Positions 34,613 to 43,452 of a stretch of 64,000 nt of DNA are shown here, in pieces (position 1 is the first letter of the stretch; the number at the start of each line of letters is the position of its first letter). A program made the translations under genes and the position numbers. This DNA comes from an uncultured Pseudomonadota bacterium (GTDB lineage: Bacteria > Pseudomonadota > Alphaproteobacteria > RF32 > CAG-239), in contig CABUUO010000003.1 in assembly GCA_902494875.1 (NCBI GenBank), positions 61,328 through 125,327 of the forward strand, read 5' to 3'. The notes under the pieces are model-generated. The model was not told where the DNA came from and searched no databases. It was given only the letters and a program-made list of their open reading frames with translations.

Positions 34613-34990
34613 TTATTTTTTCAGCTCAATGCTGTCAACGTCAATTTCGGTGTCGCGCAGCATTTCCTTGTCCACTTCGCCGCGGATGATGACGGTGTCT
34701 TTCGGGGTGACATTCAAACCTCTCCAGTCGTCATCGTCAATTTCGACAATAACAGTTCCGGTGGCGTCTTTAAACATATATTTTTCATGTCCGAGACTTT
34801 TTTCGATCTGTCCGCTCAAAACGACCGCCGTATCGTCTCTCATCTCCAGAGCCTGCGCAACGGTGGAAGTGTCCAGACCCGGGCCCTGGAAACCGCCGCG
34901 GGCCTGCGGGCCCTGAAAGCCGGAAGCCATGGCGCCGGAAGAAAGGGTAACGGCCAGAGCGAAAACGGAAGCGGTAAGTAATTTGTTCAT
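34613..34990 (-). CDS. ygiW: YgiW-like periplasmic BOF-domain protein
   Basis: A 125-residue exported protein. The signal peptide (about 1-22) ends at AMA. The mature part carries an OB-fold of the BOF/NirD-like family (TVAQALEMRDDTAVVLSGQI, YMFKDATGTVIVEIDDDDW, and DTVIIRGEVDKE). Enterobacterial YgiW/VisP is periplasmic, stress-related and encoded next to qseBC, as here. ATG 34990 has AAGGAGAAATCAC upstream. It is the first gene of a three- or four-gene operon and divergent from the acetyltransferase gene. Confidence 0.88.
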   Translation of the reverse strand: MNKLLTASVFALAVTLSSGAMASGFQGPQARGGFQGPGLDTSTVAQALEMRDDTAVVLSGQIEKSLGHEKYMFKDATGTVIVEIDDDDWRGLNVTPKDTVIIRGEVDKEMLRDTEIDVDSIELKK

Positions 34991-35150
34991 GTGATTTCTC
35001 CTTATAAAGTTAAACTTGTTTGCTTGGTACATTCTCACTTCAACATTCTAAACTTAAGGAACGCTTAAGGGATAAAAAAAATTAAATTTTTTTGTTTGAT
35101 ACGGTGTTCAATCCGTTTTACAATTGCTGAAAAATAAGGAGGAGGACCGC

Positions 35151-35762
35151 ATGACAGAAAAGGAACTTATGCTTTCCGGGCAGTTGTATATCGCCAAAGA
35201 CAAAGAACTGGCCGAAGATTTTTCCCGTGCCAAAAAACTGTTGAGGCTTTTTAATCAGACCACGGAAGAAGAGCCGGAAAAAAGAAGAGACATTATCAGC
35301 CGGCTTTTTTCCCGAAGCGGCAAAAACGTCTGGATTGAACCGCCGTTTTACTGCGATTACGGCTGCCATATTTCGGTGGGCGATTCTTTTTATGCCAACT
35401 ATGACTGTATTGTTATCGACGTTTGTGACGTCACCATCGGAGACAACGTGTTTTTCGGTCCCCGGGTCTGTGTCTATACCGCCTCGCATCCGCTGTCGGC
35501 CGTCGTGCGCAACACCGGGCTGGAATACGGCAAAAAGGTCTCAATCGGCAGCAATGTCTGGATCGGCGGCAATACCGTCATCAACCCCGGAGTCAGCATC
35601 GGCAGCAACGTGGTTATCGGTTCGGGCTCGGTCGTGACCAAAGACGTTCCCGACAACGTCGTCGCAGCAGGCAATCCTTGCCGCGTGCTGCGGGAGATAA
35701 CGGAAGAGGACGAGCGTTTCTGGCGGGAAAAAGAACTGGAGTACCGCCGCGGAAAAAAATAG
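35151..35762 (+). CDS. Maltose/galactoside O-acetyltransferase family
   Basis: A 203-residue acetyl-CoA-dependent sugar O-acetyltransferase. The N-terminal Maa domain (MLSGQLYIAKDKELAEDFSR) is followed by a left-handed beta helix of hexapeptide repeats (ISVGDSFYANYDCIVID through VVIGSGSVVTKDVP). The catalytic His is in YTASHPL and the C-terminal AAGNPCRVLREI is typical. The acceptor sugar cannot be assigned. A very strong ribosome site (AAGGAGGAGG) precedes ATG 35151. Confidence 0.85.
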   Translation: MTEKELMLSGQLYIAKDKELAEDFSRAKKLLRLFNQTTEEEPEKRRDIISRLFSRSGKNVWIEPPFYCDYGCHISVGDSFYANYDCIVIDVCDVTIGDNVFFGPRVCVYTASHPLSAVVRNTGLEYGKKVSIGSNVWIGGNTVINPGVSIGSNVVIGSGSVVTKDVPDNVVAAGNPCRVLREITEEDERFWREKELEYRRGKK

Positions 35763-35766
35763 TCTT

Positions 35767-38010
35767 TTATTCGCGGCCGTCGTGGTCAAGAGCAAGGTGT
35801 TGCTCAAGGCTGCGGTTTTGTGCTCCGGGTACGTAAGGTTCTTTAATTGTGCAGTTTTGGGTGATAAGCAGCGTATCAGGTTCAATGATCGGCTGGTATT
35901 TCCCGTCGGAGCCTTTTTTGCATACTTCCGTCATATAAACGATGTCACCTTCCTTTATGGCAGAAACGGCACAGGTGATGTATTCTTCGCCGCGTTTTAT
36001 CAGATAAAGTTCTTTGGCGTCAAATTTATGCGTTTCCTTGTGGGGGTCATAGTCTGCCGGGTGCAGGCACAGCGTTTCGGCCAGATTGTCTTTGGCGTTG
36101 AACATCTCGCGCCCGCCTTTGACCACGCCGGCGTATCTCCGATAGCGGATATGGTGGGTGCTTTGCTGAACCAGAGAAGATTCGTCGCTGATGTAACTGC
36201 CGGCGGCCAGCCGTTTGATCCAAGTATTGAGTTGCTTTTCGTCAGCGGCATTGGAACTGAAATATTGATATGTCTTTTGAAATTCCTGACGGTTGGATTT
36301 GTCTTTCAAAAAGGTCTCCCACTGACGCTTGTAGGCCGGAGCCAGCAGAGACGGTTTGGAGTCGTTAAAATAAATTGAACAGAAAGCGCTGTAGAGCGCT
36401 CTGGTTTCGGCGGAAGAATTTACGTCGCTCAGGTCTTTGTCCGGATTTTGTCTGAATATTTTTCCAAGCTCATGCATCAGCGCCAGTTTTTTACTCTTCT
36501 GCGCCTTATGTCCGAGATTGTGCATATCATCCAAAATCAATTTGGAAAATTCCTGCGAGCCTTTGGGGGCAGCCTGTTCGGCTTTTAAGGGTAACAGCCT
36601 GATTTTGTAGCCGTACATATCCAGAACCTTGTTCATTTGCTCAAATTTTTCGGGTGAAAATTTTTCCCGGTAGGCCATGGCCATGCCGTAGTTGAACATT
36701 CCCTGCAAAAACAAATCCTGAGCGGCTTCTTTGGGCAGTGTGGTACCGGCCAGCTTAATAATTTCGACTTCACAGCGTTTGGCATCGGTTTGGCCGCGTT
36801 CGGCAAACAGCTTGGCCGATTGGTTGACATCCGTCTGCGGACGGACGGCATGGATTTTTTTCTGGTAGTAGCTGTCGGTATTGTTTTTACCGGTGTCTTT
36901 CTCTTCCATAAACAAAGACCACACCGGCCTGTTTCCGCAGGCAGCGGCGGCCAGGTTGTCCCTGACGGTACCGCAAAGGCCGGGCTCTGCCGTTTTGCCG
37001 GTCAGATAGGAAATCAGTGCCTTGGCGGTTTCCGGCTGCGCCAAAAGTCTGAATGTTGCGCGGCCGTCCATGTTTTTTATCATTTTTTTTACAGCTTCGG
37101 ATATTTGGCTTTTAGCTGCGGCTTGTTCCTGCGCCAGTTCTTCGGTTTGCCGTGTCAGTTCTTCAATTTGGCGCCGGCGTTTTTCTTCTTCGGCCTCGGC
37201 TTTTTTTGCCGCTTTTTTTACGGCGTCGCCGGCCGATTTCTGCTCTTGCCCGAGCGCGGTTTTGAATTCTTTGCCTTTGGCGCTGATTTTGGCAAATTCG
37301 GCCAGGGATTCTTTGGTTATCTGCGCATAGCGGGAAAACTTTCCGTCCATGGTCAGTCCGATGGCCACCATGGTTTCCGCCGCTTCTGCTTTGTCATCGT
37401 AAATAATGCTGCATTTGGGCGCTTTGAATTTTACCTTAATGGCCGGCGTCCGTTCAATCAGTGCCAGGCGTTCTTTTTTTTCCGCGTCGCTGAGTTTTTT
37501 GTTTTTGGCAACGGCCGCCGCCGCTTCGGCTTTAAGTTGTTTGACAAACTCTGAGTCTTCGGCCGTCTGCGTTTTTTTCGCCGCTGTTTTGGCAGCGGTT
37601 GATTTGGGCATATTGGTAGAACTTTCTAAGGCTTTAAGCTTTTTATGAAGAGACTGTGCCTGTTTTTCTAATTCTGCCGCATGGTCAACCAGAGCATTAA
37701 CCGCTTCACGATCTTCATCGCGGATGATTTTACACAAAGTTTTGTCTTTGTTCCACTTGCGGCTGAAGGCTTTTTCTTCCAGATTGGCAATAATGTCGTC
37801 TTTGGCGTGCATGGTTACGGCAGCAAAGATTTTTTTCAACCCGTCTTCGTCTGCCGCCGCAATTTCGGCCGCCGCTTCAAATTCGCTCAAAAGCCCCGGC
37901 AGTACTTTCGGGTCGCGTTCCTTTCGGTATTTTGCGGTTGCCGTTTTAAGATTGTACAAAATTTTCACTTCTTCTGAATCGGATCTTACCGGAATCGTAT
38001 AGTCGCTCAT
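35767..38010 (-). CDS. Large cytosolic protein of unknown function
   Basis: A 747-residue protein without signal peptide. A Lys/Ala/Glu-rich helical N-terminal half includes a long coiled coil at about 260-320 (AKKAEAEEEKRRRQIEELTR). A mixed middle has MAMAYREKFSPEKFEQMN and LALMHELGKIFRQNP. The C-terminal part is beta-rich and Cys-containing (about 640-747; ELYLIKRGEEYITCAVSAI). Its composition and build resemble the unknown protein at 10403. No family is recognised. It converges with the acetyltransferase gene, leaving four bases between the stops. Confidence 0.6.
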   Translation of the reverse strand: MSDYTIPVRSDSEEVKILYNLKTATAKYRKERDPKVLPGLLSEFEAAAEIAAADEDGLKKIFAAVTMHAKDDIIANLEEKAFSRKWNKDKTLCKIIRDEDREAVNALVDHAAELEKQAQSLHKKLKALESSTNMPKSTAAKTAAKKTQTAEDSEFVKQLKAEAAAAVAKNKKLSDAEKKERLALIERTPAIKVKFKAPKCSIIYDDKAEAAETMVAIGLTMDGKFSRYAQITKESLAEFAKISAKGKEFKTALGQEQKSAGDAVKKAAKKAEAEEEKRRRQIEELTRQTEELAQEQAAAKSQISEAVKKMIKNMDGRATFRLLAQPETAKALISYLTGKTAEPGLCGTVRDNLAAAACGNRPVWSLFMEEKDTGKNNTDSYYQKKIHAVRPQTDVNQSAKLFAERGQTDAKRCEVEIIKLAGTTLPKEAAQDLFLQGMFNYGMAMAYREKFSPEKFEQMNKVLDMYGYKIRLLPLKAEQAAPKGSQEFSKLILDDMHNLGHKAQKSKKLALMHELGKIFRQNPDKDLSDVNSSAETRALYSAFCSIYFNDSKPSLLAPAYKRQWETFLKDKSNRQEFQKTYQYFSSNAADEKQLNTWIKRLAAGSYISDESSLVQQSTHHIRYRRYAGVVKGGREMFNAKDNLAETLCLHPADYDPHKETHKFDAKELYLIKRGEEYITCAVSAIKEGDIVYMTEVCKKGSDGKYQPIIEPDTLLITQNCTIKEPYVPGAQNRSLEQHLALDHDGRE

Positions 38011-38160
38011 GAGCCAAATCCTTGCATTGGTAATATTTCTTAATGATTATTATATAAAATTATGAATATTTTGCAAATAAAAAAGTAGTTGAATTTGACA
38101 AAAAAATATGTTATACCGTCCTCTGCAATAAGAATTATTAATCACTAAATATATATACCA

Positions 38161-38547
38161 ATGGAAAAAAATGTTTTAGCTCCCTGGTTCAACGGCGAGC
38201 TTTCATTTAGTCTTGATTTCTTCTCCAAACTCCTTTGCGCCAATCCCGACAAGCTTGCCTGGGGTATAATTCAAAGGACCTTTGAAAGTGAAGAAACTTT
38301 GGCGCACCCCGCCGTGCGCATTGATGGTTTTGACGAATATGTTTTTGATATTGTTGAAGGGCAGTTTGTCAAAAAGGAAGCGTTTCTGGGAGAAAAAATA
38401 ACTTTTCTTCCGGCTTCTGTAGAAATTCATCAAAATGATTTTGTTTTCACCGCAGGAAAAGTAAGCTGCATATTTTCTCGGAACGAGTTTCTGGGTAAAT
38501 ATAAATGCAGGATTATGAACAACCTGTTGCTGGGGCAAAACCACTAA
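38161..38547 (+). CDS. Hypothetical protein, 128 residues
   Basis: A 128-residue soluble protein rich in Phe (FNGELSFSLDFFSKLL, then VEIHQNDFVFTAGKVSCIF). It lacks a signal peptide. No family is recognised and no clear ribosome site is visible before ATG 38161. It is divergent from the large unknown gene at 35767 and is followed by a good terminator, supporting expression. Confidence 0.5.
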   Translation: MEKNVLAPWFNGELSFSLDFFSKLLCANPDKLAWGIIQRTFESEETLAHPAVRIDGFDEYVFDIVEGQFVKKEAFLGEKITFLPASVEIHQNDFVFTAGKVSCIFSRNEFLGKYKCRIMNNLLLGQNH

Positions 38548-38598
38548 AAAATGCCGGTGATTGTCTGTGGACATCGCCGGCGTTTTGCTTTAAATCCT

Positions 38599-38626
38599 AA
38601 AAAAGCACCCGATAACGGGTGCTTTT
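38599..38626. terminator. Convergent terminator
   Basis: AAAAGCACCC pairs with GGGTGCTTTT across a six-base loop. Confidence 0.85.
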
Positions 38627-38647
38627 AACGGTTGTTTGACAGACGGG

Positions 38648-39376
38648 TTATGCCGCTTTGAGAATTTCTTTGCGGATTTTTCTTTTTTCAAAGAAACCGC
38701 TGACGCCGATTCTTCGGAAAAAGTCCTTCTGATCAATACACTCCCAGTTGTCCTTTAGCCAGAAGCTGTATTTTTTATACCTTTGCGGTGTGGCAAAATG
38801 CTCATACAGCGTCTCAAACGAGAGTTGGGAACAAGCTGTCTTCCACATTGTGTCATACATTTCCTTTGCCGAAACCTTAAAATCCAAGCCGCCCGGCATA
38901 AAACCATTGAGGGTTTCGCCTTGGGGCGTCAGATGGTCGAGCAGTCCGAAGACAATTTTTCGGGTATGTTCGGCCGCATTGGTTTTCAGACAGAAAGAAG
39001 CCTGCTTTGCCAAAAAGTTCCAGCAGGCGTCAGACATCAATCCGTATTGGTCATAGGCTGCGGAATATTTTTGATAAGCCGGCGGAAGACTGTCAATCAG
39101 ATGATGCACTTCATGCAGAACCGCGCCTTTTGAAAGCCGTTGCAAAGCCAGTTCCAACAGAATTTCGCCGCTGTAGGAGTCGCTGTGGTACAGTTCCGGC
39201 GCATAATCGGCCATAAGCTGCATAAAGTCGTCTCCGATTCTTCTGCCGCGCGTATCCTGACCGCCGATGATGACAATCTTGGGCAGAATGACCTCGTCAG
39301 CCAGCTGTCTGCTGTTCATGTGCTGTAAAGTTTTGATCTCAACGCCGCTTAATTCGGCAACTTTTTGTAATAACAT
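38648..39376 (-). CDS. Protein with HExxH motif, unknown
   Basis: A 242-residue soluble protein. Residues near 85-100 read RLSKGAVLHEVHHLIDSLP, an HExxH-type site with an extra His. A third ligand is not obvious; candidates are Glu and Asp further down. The early segment VILPKIVIIGGQDTRGRRIG is unusual. The C-terminus is basic. The assignment as a metalloprotease rests on the motif alone. The start at 39376 has no ribosome site, and an internal ATG at 39319 is possible. Confidence 0.5.
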   Translation of the reverse strand: MLLQKVAELSGVEIKTLQHMNSRQLADEVILPKIVIIGGQDTRGRRIGDDFMQLMADYAPELYHSDSYSGEILLELALQRLSKGAVLHEVHHLIDSLPPAYQKYSAAYDQYGLMSDACWNFLAKQASFCLKTNAAEHTRKIVFGLLDHLTPQGETLNGFMPGGLDFKVSAKEMYDTMWKTACSQLSFETLYEHFATPQRYKKYSFWLKDNWECIDQKDFFRRIGVSGFFEKRKIRKEILKAA

Positions 39377-39708
39377 ATGTATAAATTTTTAAAGTGAATA
39401 CTGGTTATTATGCTACTGCCAAGGCCTGAGAGTAAAACTCTGACATTCTTGATTATAGACATAATAACTTTTTGTTGAATATGAATATATGCCTTTCTGA
39501 AAATTTTGTCAACATTGTGTTGCAAAAGCATATTTTTTATGCTATATTCTAAGCCGTTATTGTAAGTATGTGTCTATTATTCTGAATGGTTAATGTCTGA
39601 GAAATTAAGCAGGGCTTGGTTTTTTGGGTGAATTGATTCTGTTTCGGATTTTTAGATGCGTATTTGCAATGCGGGACAAAAAATATTCACCTTATAAAAC
39701 AAAATAGT
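39377..39708. other. Intergenic region, 332 bases
   Basis: No convincing ORF. It holds the divergent upstream regions of the HExxH gene and the lysozyme-like gene, a short palindrome AGAGT-AAA-ACTCT (39429-39441) and a good promoter candidate at 39530-39548. Nothing else is recognised. Confidence 0.5.
39530..39548 (+). promoter_or_regulatory. Sigma-70-type promoter candidate
   Basis: TTGCAA (39530-39535) and TATATT (39543-39548) flank a short region; counting the whole spacer from the following base gives seven bases only, so TTGCAA is too near. The better pairing is TTGTCA (39506-39511) as a distal element with TATATT unsupported in spacing. Treat as an AT-rich possible promoter only. Confidence 0.2.
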
Positions 39709-40719
39709 ATGAACACGATTTTCTCTCTGAAGAAAAAGACCGCTTACAGCGGCGAGATCGTAATGCGTTACAATCTCAAGAGTATTTTGAAATGGACGAT
39801 CATTCTGACTGCAATGGCTCTGATCTGCGCCAGTGTCTACGGTATCGTCCGCGGAGCAATCTGGTTGTTTGAAGCCATGATGCCGGTGTTTGCCTGGGTA
39901 GGAGACCACTGGCTGGGCACAATTCTTATCCTGCTGGCGCTTGCCGGTTTGGTCTGGGCAGGAATTCTGGGCTGGTACCGTAAACTGTTCAGATACGGCC
40001 GGGAAAAAATGCGGAACCGAAAAGGTTCCTGGTTGTGGCTGCTGGCGGCATTGCTTTTGTTGCTTTGCGGTTTTTTCATTTGGAAAGGCTGTGGTACGGA
40101 CAAACAAGAAACGCCGGAAACCGTATTCAAACAGGCTTTTGACGACGTGATTACGACCCGGGCTTATCTGGACGGAGTTCAGAACAAGGGCGGCAATCTT
40201 GCGCTGGTCGGTTTGAAATATGTTCAGGGTCTGTCGGTCAGGGAAATGTCCTTTGACGGCAAAACCTACGACGAAGCCGTTGCCATTGTGGCCAACGAGT
40301 GGCGTCCGCTGGTTATGGACAAGCTGGTTGTTGCCGACAAACTTGACAAGCAGCAGCTTTCCGTCGTTATTCTTGCCGCTATGCGGATGGGACCTTCGGG
40401 CTTTCAGTCATCGGCCTTTCTGGCAAAGCTGAACGCCGGAAAATTTGACGAGGCTCTCAGCGCCCTGTGTCTGCAAAAAGACGGTGAGGCGCCGCGCAAA
40501 GTGGGAGAAGAACCGCAAAAGTACTTCTATGTTCTGCGCCTGCTGTGGCAGCATCAGCTGAACATTGCCGATCTGTTGGACTATCCGATAATGTCTTATC
40601 TGGATGTCCCGTTGTCGGAGATGTATGATGCTGACGGCCGTCACCGCTTCAGCGCCGAGATTGCCGCCAAACTGAAAAAAGGCGTCAACTCAACGCCGCG
40701 TCAGGCTCTCGGCCTTTAG
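39709..40719 (+). CDS. Membrane-anchored GH24 lysozyme-like protein
   Basis: A 336-residue protein with three hydrophobic segments in the first 125 residues (WTIILTAMALICASVYGIV, WLGTILILLALAGLVWAGIL, WLWLLAALLLLLCGFFIW) and a globular C-terminal domain. The segment LDKQQLSVVILAAMRMG followed by FLAKLNAGKFDEAL closely mirrors the phage-lysozyme pattern QxxALVSFxFNxG...LLxKLNAGDY. The usual catalytic Glu-x8-Asp-x5-Thr region is not recognisable, so the enzyme may be inactive or diverged. ATG 39709 is tentative; ATG 39763 is an alternative. Role could be cell-wall binding or regulation (inference). Confidence 0.45.
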   Translation: MNTIFSLKKKTAYSGEIVMRYNLKSILKWTIILTAMALICASVYGIVRGAIWLFEAMMPVFAWVGDHWLGTILILLALAGLVWAGILGWYRKLFRYGREKMRNRKGSWLWLLAALLLLLCGFFIWKGCGTDKQETPETVFKQAFDDVITTRAYLDGVQNKGGNLALVGLKYVQGLSVREMSFDGKTYDEAVAIVANEWRPLVMDKLVVADKLDKQQLSVVILAAMRMGPSGFQSSAFLAKLNAGKFDEALSALCLQKDGEAPRKVGEEPQKYFYVLRLLWQHQLNIADLLDYPIMSYLDVPLSEMYDADGRHRFSAEIAAKLKKGVNSTPRQALGL

Positions 40720-40737
40720 GCATTAACCCGTTAAAGG

Positions 40738-40774
40738 AAATCCTCGTTGCTGTAAAGCAGCGGGGATTTTTTTT
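40738..40774 (+). terminator. Terminator after the lysozyme-like gene
   Basis: AAATCCTCGTTGCT pairs imperfectly with AGCAGCGGGGATTT, then a T run. Confidence 0.8.
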
Positions 40775-40847
40775 GTATTATAAATATCTTAACCCTCTTG
40801 TTTTATATTCTGGACGGTAAAAACAACCGGCAGAAGAGGGACGGAAC

Positions 40848-41657
40848 ATGAAGATAGTAAAAATCCGCGGCGGACTGGGCAACCAGATGTTTCAGTATGC
40901 TTTCGGAAAAGCGCTGGAAAGGCAGGATAAGAACGTATGTTTTGATTTGGGCTGGTTTGGCAAAAAACATAAAGATACGGCGGCGCGCAATTTTGATTTG
41001 AATTGTTTCAACGTCCGGCTGAAACCGGCATATTTCTGGCAAAAGCTGTTTAGCCGGACCGTAAAGGAAACGCAGGCCAATATTTATGAGCCTGCACTGC
41101 TGGAACAACCGGGACGCGTGATTTTTTCCGGATATTTTCAGTCTGAGGACTATTTCAAAAAACTGCGGCCGGAACTGTTGCTTGATTTCAGCCTGAAAGC
41201 GCCGCTGAATGATGATAATCAAAAGATACTGGCCGAAATCAGGCGAACCGATTCCATTTCGCTGCACGTCCGCCGCGGAGATTATGTCAATTTGGCGCAT
41301 ATATACGGTGTCTGCGGTGAAAAATACTATAATCGGGCCGTGGAATATATCAAAAAACAGGTTGCGGATCCGCATTTCTTTTTGTTTTCGGATGATGTCA
41401 CCTGGGTTCGGGAAAATATCAAAATTGACGCGTCTTGCACGGTCGTGGACGTCAATGACGGCAAAACCGCCTGCTGTGATATGGAGTTGATGCGAAACTG
41501 CCGGCATAATATTATAGCCAATTCGAGTTTTTCCTGGTGGGGCGCCTGGCTCAACGAAAATAAGGATAAAATCGTCATTTGCCCGGAACAATGGTTTGCG
41601 GACGGCCGTCAAACCGACATCATCTGCAAAGACTGGATTAAGATAAGCGTTTTCTGA
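40848..41657 (+). CDS. GT11 fucosyltransferase-like glycosyltransferase
   Basis: A 269-residue enzyme of glycosyltransferase family 11, mostly alpha-1,2-fucosyltransferases. Diagnostic segments are RGGLGNQMFQYAFGKAL at the N-terminus, the sugar-nucleotide motif HVRRGDY (140-146), FFLFSDDVTWVRE, and NSSFSWWGAWLNE near the C-terminus. It would add a deoxyhexose to surface polysaccharide or O antigen. Such genes are frequent in gut Bacteroidetes, so transfer is possible. ATG 40848 is followed immediately by the motif, so the start is secure. Confidence 0.88.
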   Translation: MKIVKIRGGLGNQMFQYAFGKALERQDKNVCFDLGWFGKKHKDTAARNFDLNCFNVRLKPAYFWQKLFSRTVKETQANIYEPALLEQPGRVIFSGYFQSEDYFKKLRPELLLDFSLKAPLNDDNQKILAEIRRTDSISLHVRRGDYVNLAHIYGVCGEKYYNRAVEYIKKQVADPHFFLFSDDVTWVRENIKIDASCTVVDVNDGKTACCDMELMRNCRHNIIANSSFSWWGAWLNENKDKIVICPEQWFADGRQTDIICKDWIKISVF

Positions 41658-41676
41658 GGCCGATTATTCTGAAAAA

Positions 41677-42216
41677 CTACAAGGCCGTCCCTTTTGTCGG
41701 CCGAAACAGCCGCGACATGTCAACGCCCTCAAGTTCAAGCAGTTTGATTTTTATGTCCAGGCCGCCTGCATAGCCGGTCAGGCTGCCGTTGGAGCCGACA
41801 ACTCGGTGGCAGGGGATGATGATGGAAACGGGATTATGCCCGACCGCGCCGCCGACGGCCTGTGCCGACATTCGCGTTCGTCCCAGCCGTTTGGCGGCTT
41901 GTTTGGCGATGTCGCCGTAAGTGATGACTTTGCCGTAGGGAATTTCGCGAAGAATCTTCCATACCGTCTGTCGGAACTCCCCGCCGATGGGCGCCAGCGG
42001 CAGTTCGGATATTTCCGGCTTCTGTCCCCGAAAATATCTGTCCAGCCAGTTTTTTGCCAGACAAAATACAGGCAAATCGTCGTTCCGCTGCATTTCTTCC
42101 CTGACGGTATCGGCAAAATATTTTTGTTTGTCAATCCACAGTCCGGAAATGCTGTGCCCGTCAGAGCAAAGGGTAATGGCGCCGACGGGTGAATCATAAC
42201 AGGTTTTGTAAAACAT
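41677..42216 (-). CDS. ogt: O6-methylguanine-DNA methyltransferase
   Basis: A 179-residue suicide repair protein that removes methyl groups from O6-methylguanine. The active-site Cys136 is in IIIPCHRVVGSNG, preceded by the DNA-binding helix region YGDIAKQAAKRLG and RMSAQAVGGAVGHNP. The N-terminal ribonuclease-like domain covers about 1-75. ATG 42216 is preferred over the upstream in-frame extension, which is Lys/Arg-rich and lacks homology. It converges with the GT11 gene, 19 bases between stops. Confidence 0.92.
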   Translation of the reverse strand: MFYKTCYDSPVGAITLCSDGHSISGLWIDKQKYFADTVREEMQRNDDLPVFCLAKNWLDRYFRGQKPEISELPLAPIGGEFRQTVWKILREIPYGKVITYGDIAKQAAKRLGRTRMSAQAVGGAVGHNPVSIIIPCHRVVGSNGSLTGYAGGLDIKIKLLELEGVDMSRLFRPTKGTAL

Positions 42217-42390
42217 CTTTATGGCCTTTCGCTGCGAACGTTTTCCATTGAAAATATTTTTGATTGTTTTTTGCAAATGTCAACCGCAAAAAAGATTACA
42301 CTCCGGCATATTGCACGGATAAAAAAGATTGAAAACTTTGTAGAAAACTATAAAATCCGAATAAGTTGAATTTTCGCCGGGAAAGTAAAT

Positions 42391-42753
42391 ATGAAACGTG
42401 CAAGTATATTTTTTATGGCCTGTCTTGTCTGTCTTCTGACCTCTTGCGGCGGAACGCAGCTTCAGGAACAGGCTTCCCTGATCGGACAATGGGTGGAACC
42501 CGTTCTCGGAAATGAGTCCGCGTTTCAGGGGTTTTCTTTAAGAAACGGAGGTTCGGCTTCTTCCGTGAATATGGCCACGCTTCAGTATCGGACGTGGCGC
42601 CGGGACGGAAACAGGCTCGTCTTGTCCGGGAAAAGCATCGGCAATCGTCAGACGATTGATTTTGAAGATTCGTATGTAATCAAAAAGCTCACTTCCCGTG
42701 AGTTGATTCTCCAAAAAGGCGATAGAGCTTTTGTTTTTCAAAGAAAAAATTAA
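42391..42753 (+). CDS. Lipocalin-like lipoprotein
   Basis: A 120-residue lipoprotein with lipobox LTSC (Cys about residue 19). The mature beta-rich domain has LIGQWVEPV, QGFSLRNGGSASSVNMATLQ, RLVLSGKSIGNRQTIDF and ELILQKGDRAFVF, the pattern of the lipocalin-like lipoproteins often seen in Bacteroidetes. The exact ligand is unknown. It is followed after 36 bases by an unrelated-looking gene on the same strand. Confidence 0.75.
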   Translation: MKRASIFFMACLVCLLTSCGGTQLQEQASLIGQWVEPVLGNESAFQGFSLRNGGSASSVNMATLQYRTWRRDGNRLVLSGKSIGNRQTIDFEDSYVIKKLTSRELILQKGDRAFVFQRKN

Positions 42754-42789
42754 AAGGTAATAAGACGGCGGAAACGGAAAGCAGAAACA

Positions 42790-43452
42790 ATGATTGAAAT
42801 TATTTTCGACCGCAATGCGGCAAATACTTTTTTGGGCGAAGAAAGGCCTGTCTTTGCCGTCAAGCGGAGCAATGCGGCAGGCTGGAGCGAATATCGGCGG
42901 CTGGCCCGGGAAATTCTGTCGGCGCATGAAAATGACAAAATTGTGATTGTGCGCGGCACGGGCAGGGGTGTTTCCGTTAATTGGCTGGCGGTAGCTTTGT
43001 TTGCGGAATCATGTTTTAGGCAAAGCAGAACCGAAGCCGTCGTTTTTAAGGCCGAAAACTATGAGGAAGCTTTGGCCGCCTATAAACCCTTCGTCGCTTT
43101 GACCATAGGCATTAAATATGCCGTCAGGCTCTATCAGGAAGATTTGAAAAATATGTATAAAGACATTGCCTCTTTGTCTTATCTACAGCTGTCAATAAAA
43201 GAGGACTATCTTCAAAATAAGTTGATTGTAGCGCTTGACAGGGGCGGAAAGGTTAAAAAAATCAAAGCGAAAACGGCGGAAGAGGCTTTAACGGCCATCG
43301 GCATCGTCAAAAGTCTGGCGCTGGTTTCTGCTGCGGCAACGATTGAATGTGAACTTGATATTCTCCGCAATCCTGACGTTGCTGACGTTAATATTGATAA
43401 CGTCATTGACGGGATTGTCCGCTGGACGCAGCCGTTTTTTGACCGGGTTTAA
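42790..43452 (+). CDS. Hypothetical protein, 220 residues
   Basis: A 220-residue protein with alternating alpha and beta segments (KIVIVRGTGRGVSVNWLAVALF, split by helices) and no signal peptide. A C-terminal helical half has ALVSAAATIECELDILRNPD. Function not recognised. It overlaps the convergent ELM1-like gene by four bases at the 3' end and is probably cotranscribed with the lipocalin-like gene. Confidence 0.5.
   Translation: MIEIIFDRNAANTFLGEERPVFAVKRSNAAGWSEYRRLAREILSAHENDKIVIVRGTGRGVSVNWLAVALFAESCFRQSRTEAVVFKAENYEEALAAYKPFVALTIGIKYAVRLYQEDLKNMYKDIASLSYLQLSIKEDYLQNKLIVALDRGGKVKKIKAKTAEEALTAIGIVKSLALVSAAATIECELDILRNPDVADVNIDNVIDGIVRWTQPFFDRV

Noticed and set aside
39530..39548. TTGCAA and TATATT as a normal promoter pair
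   Set aside because: The two elements are only seven bases apart, too close for a sigma-70 promoter, so the site is listed with very low confidence.
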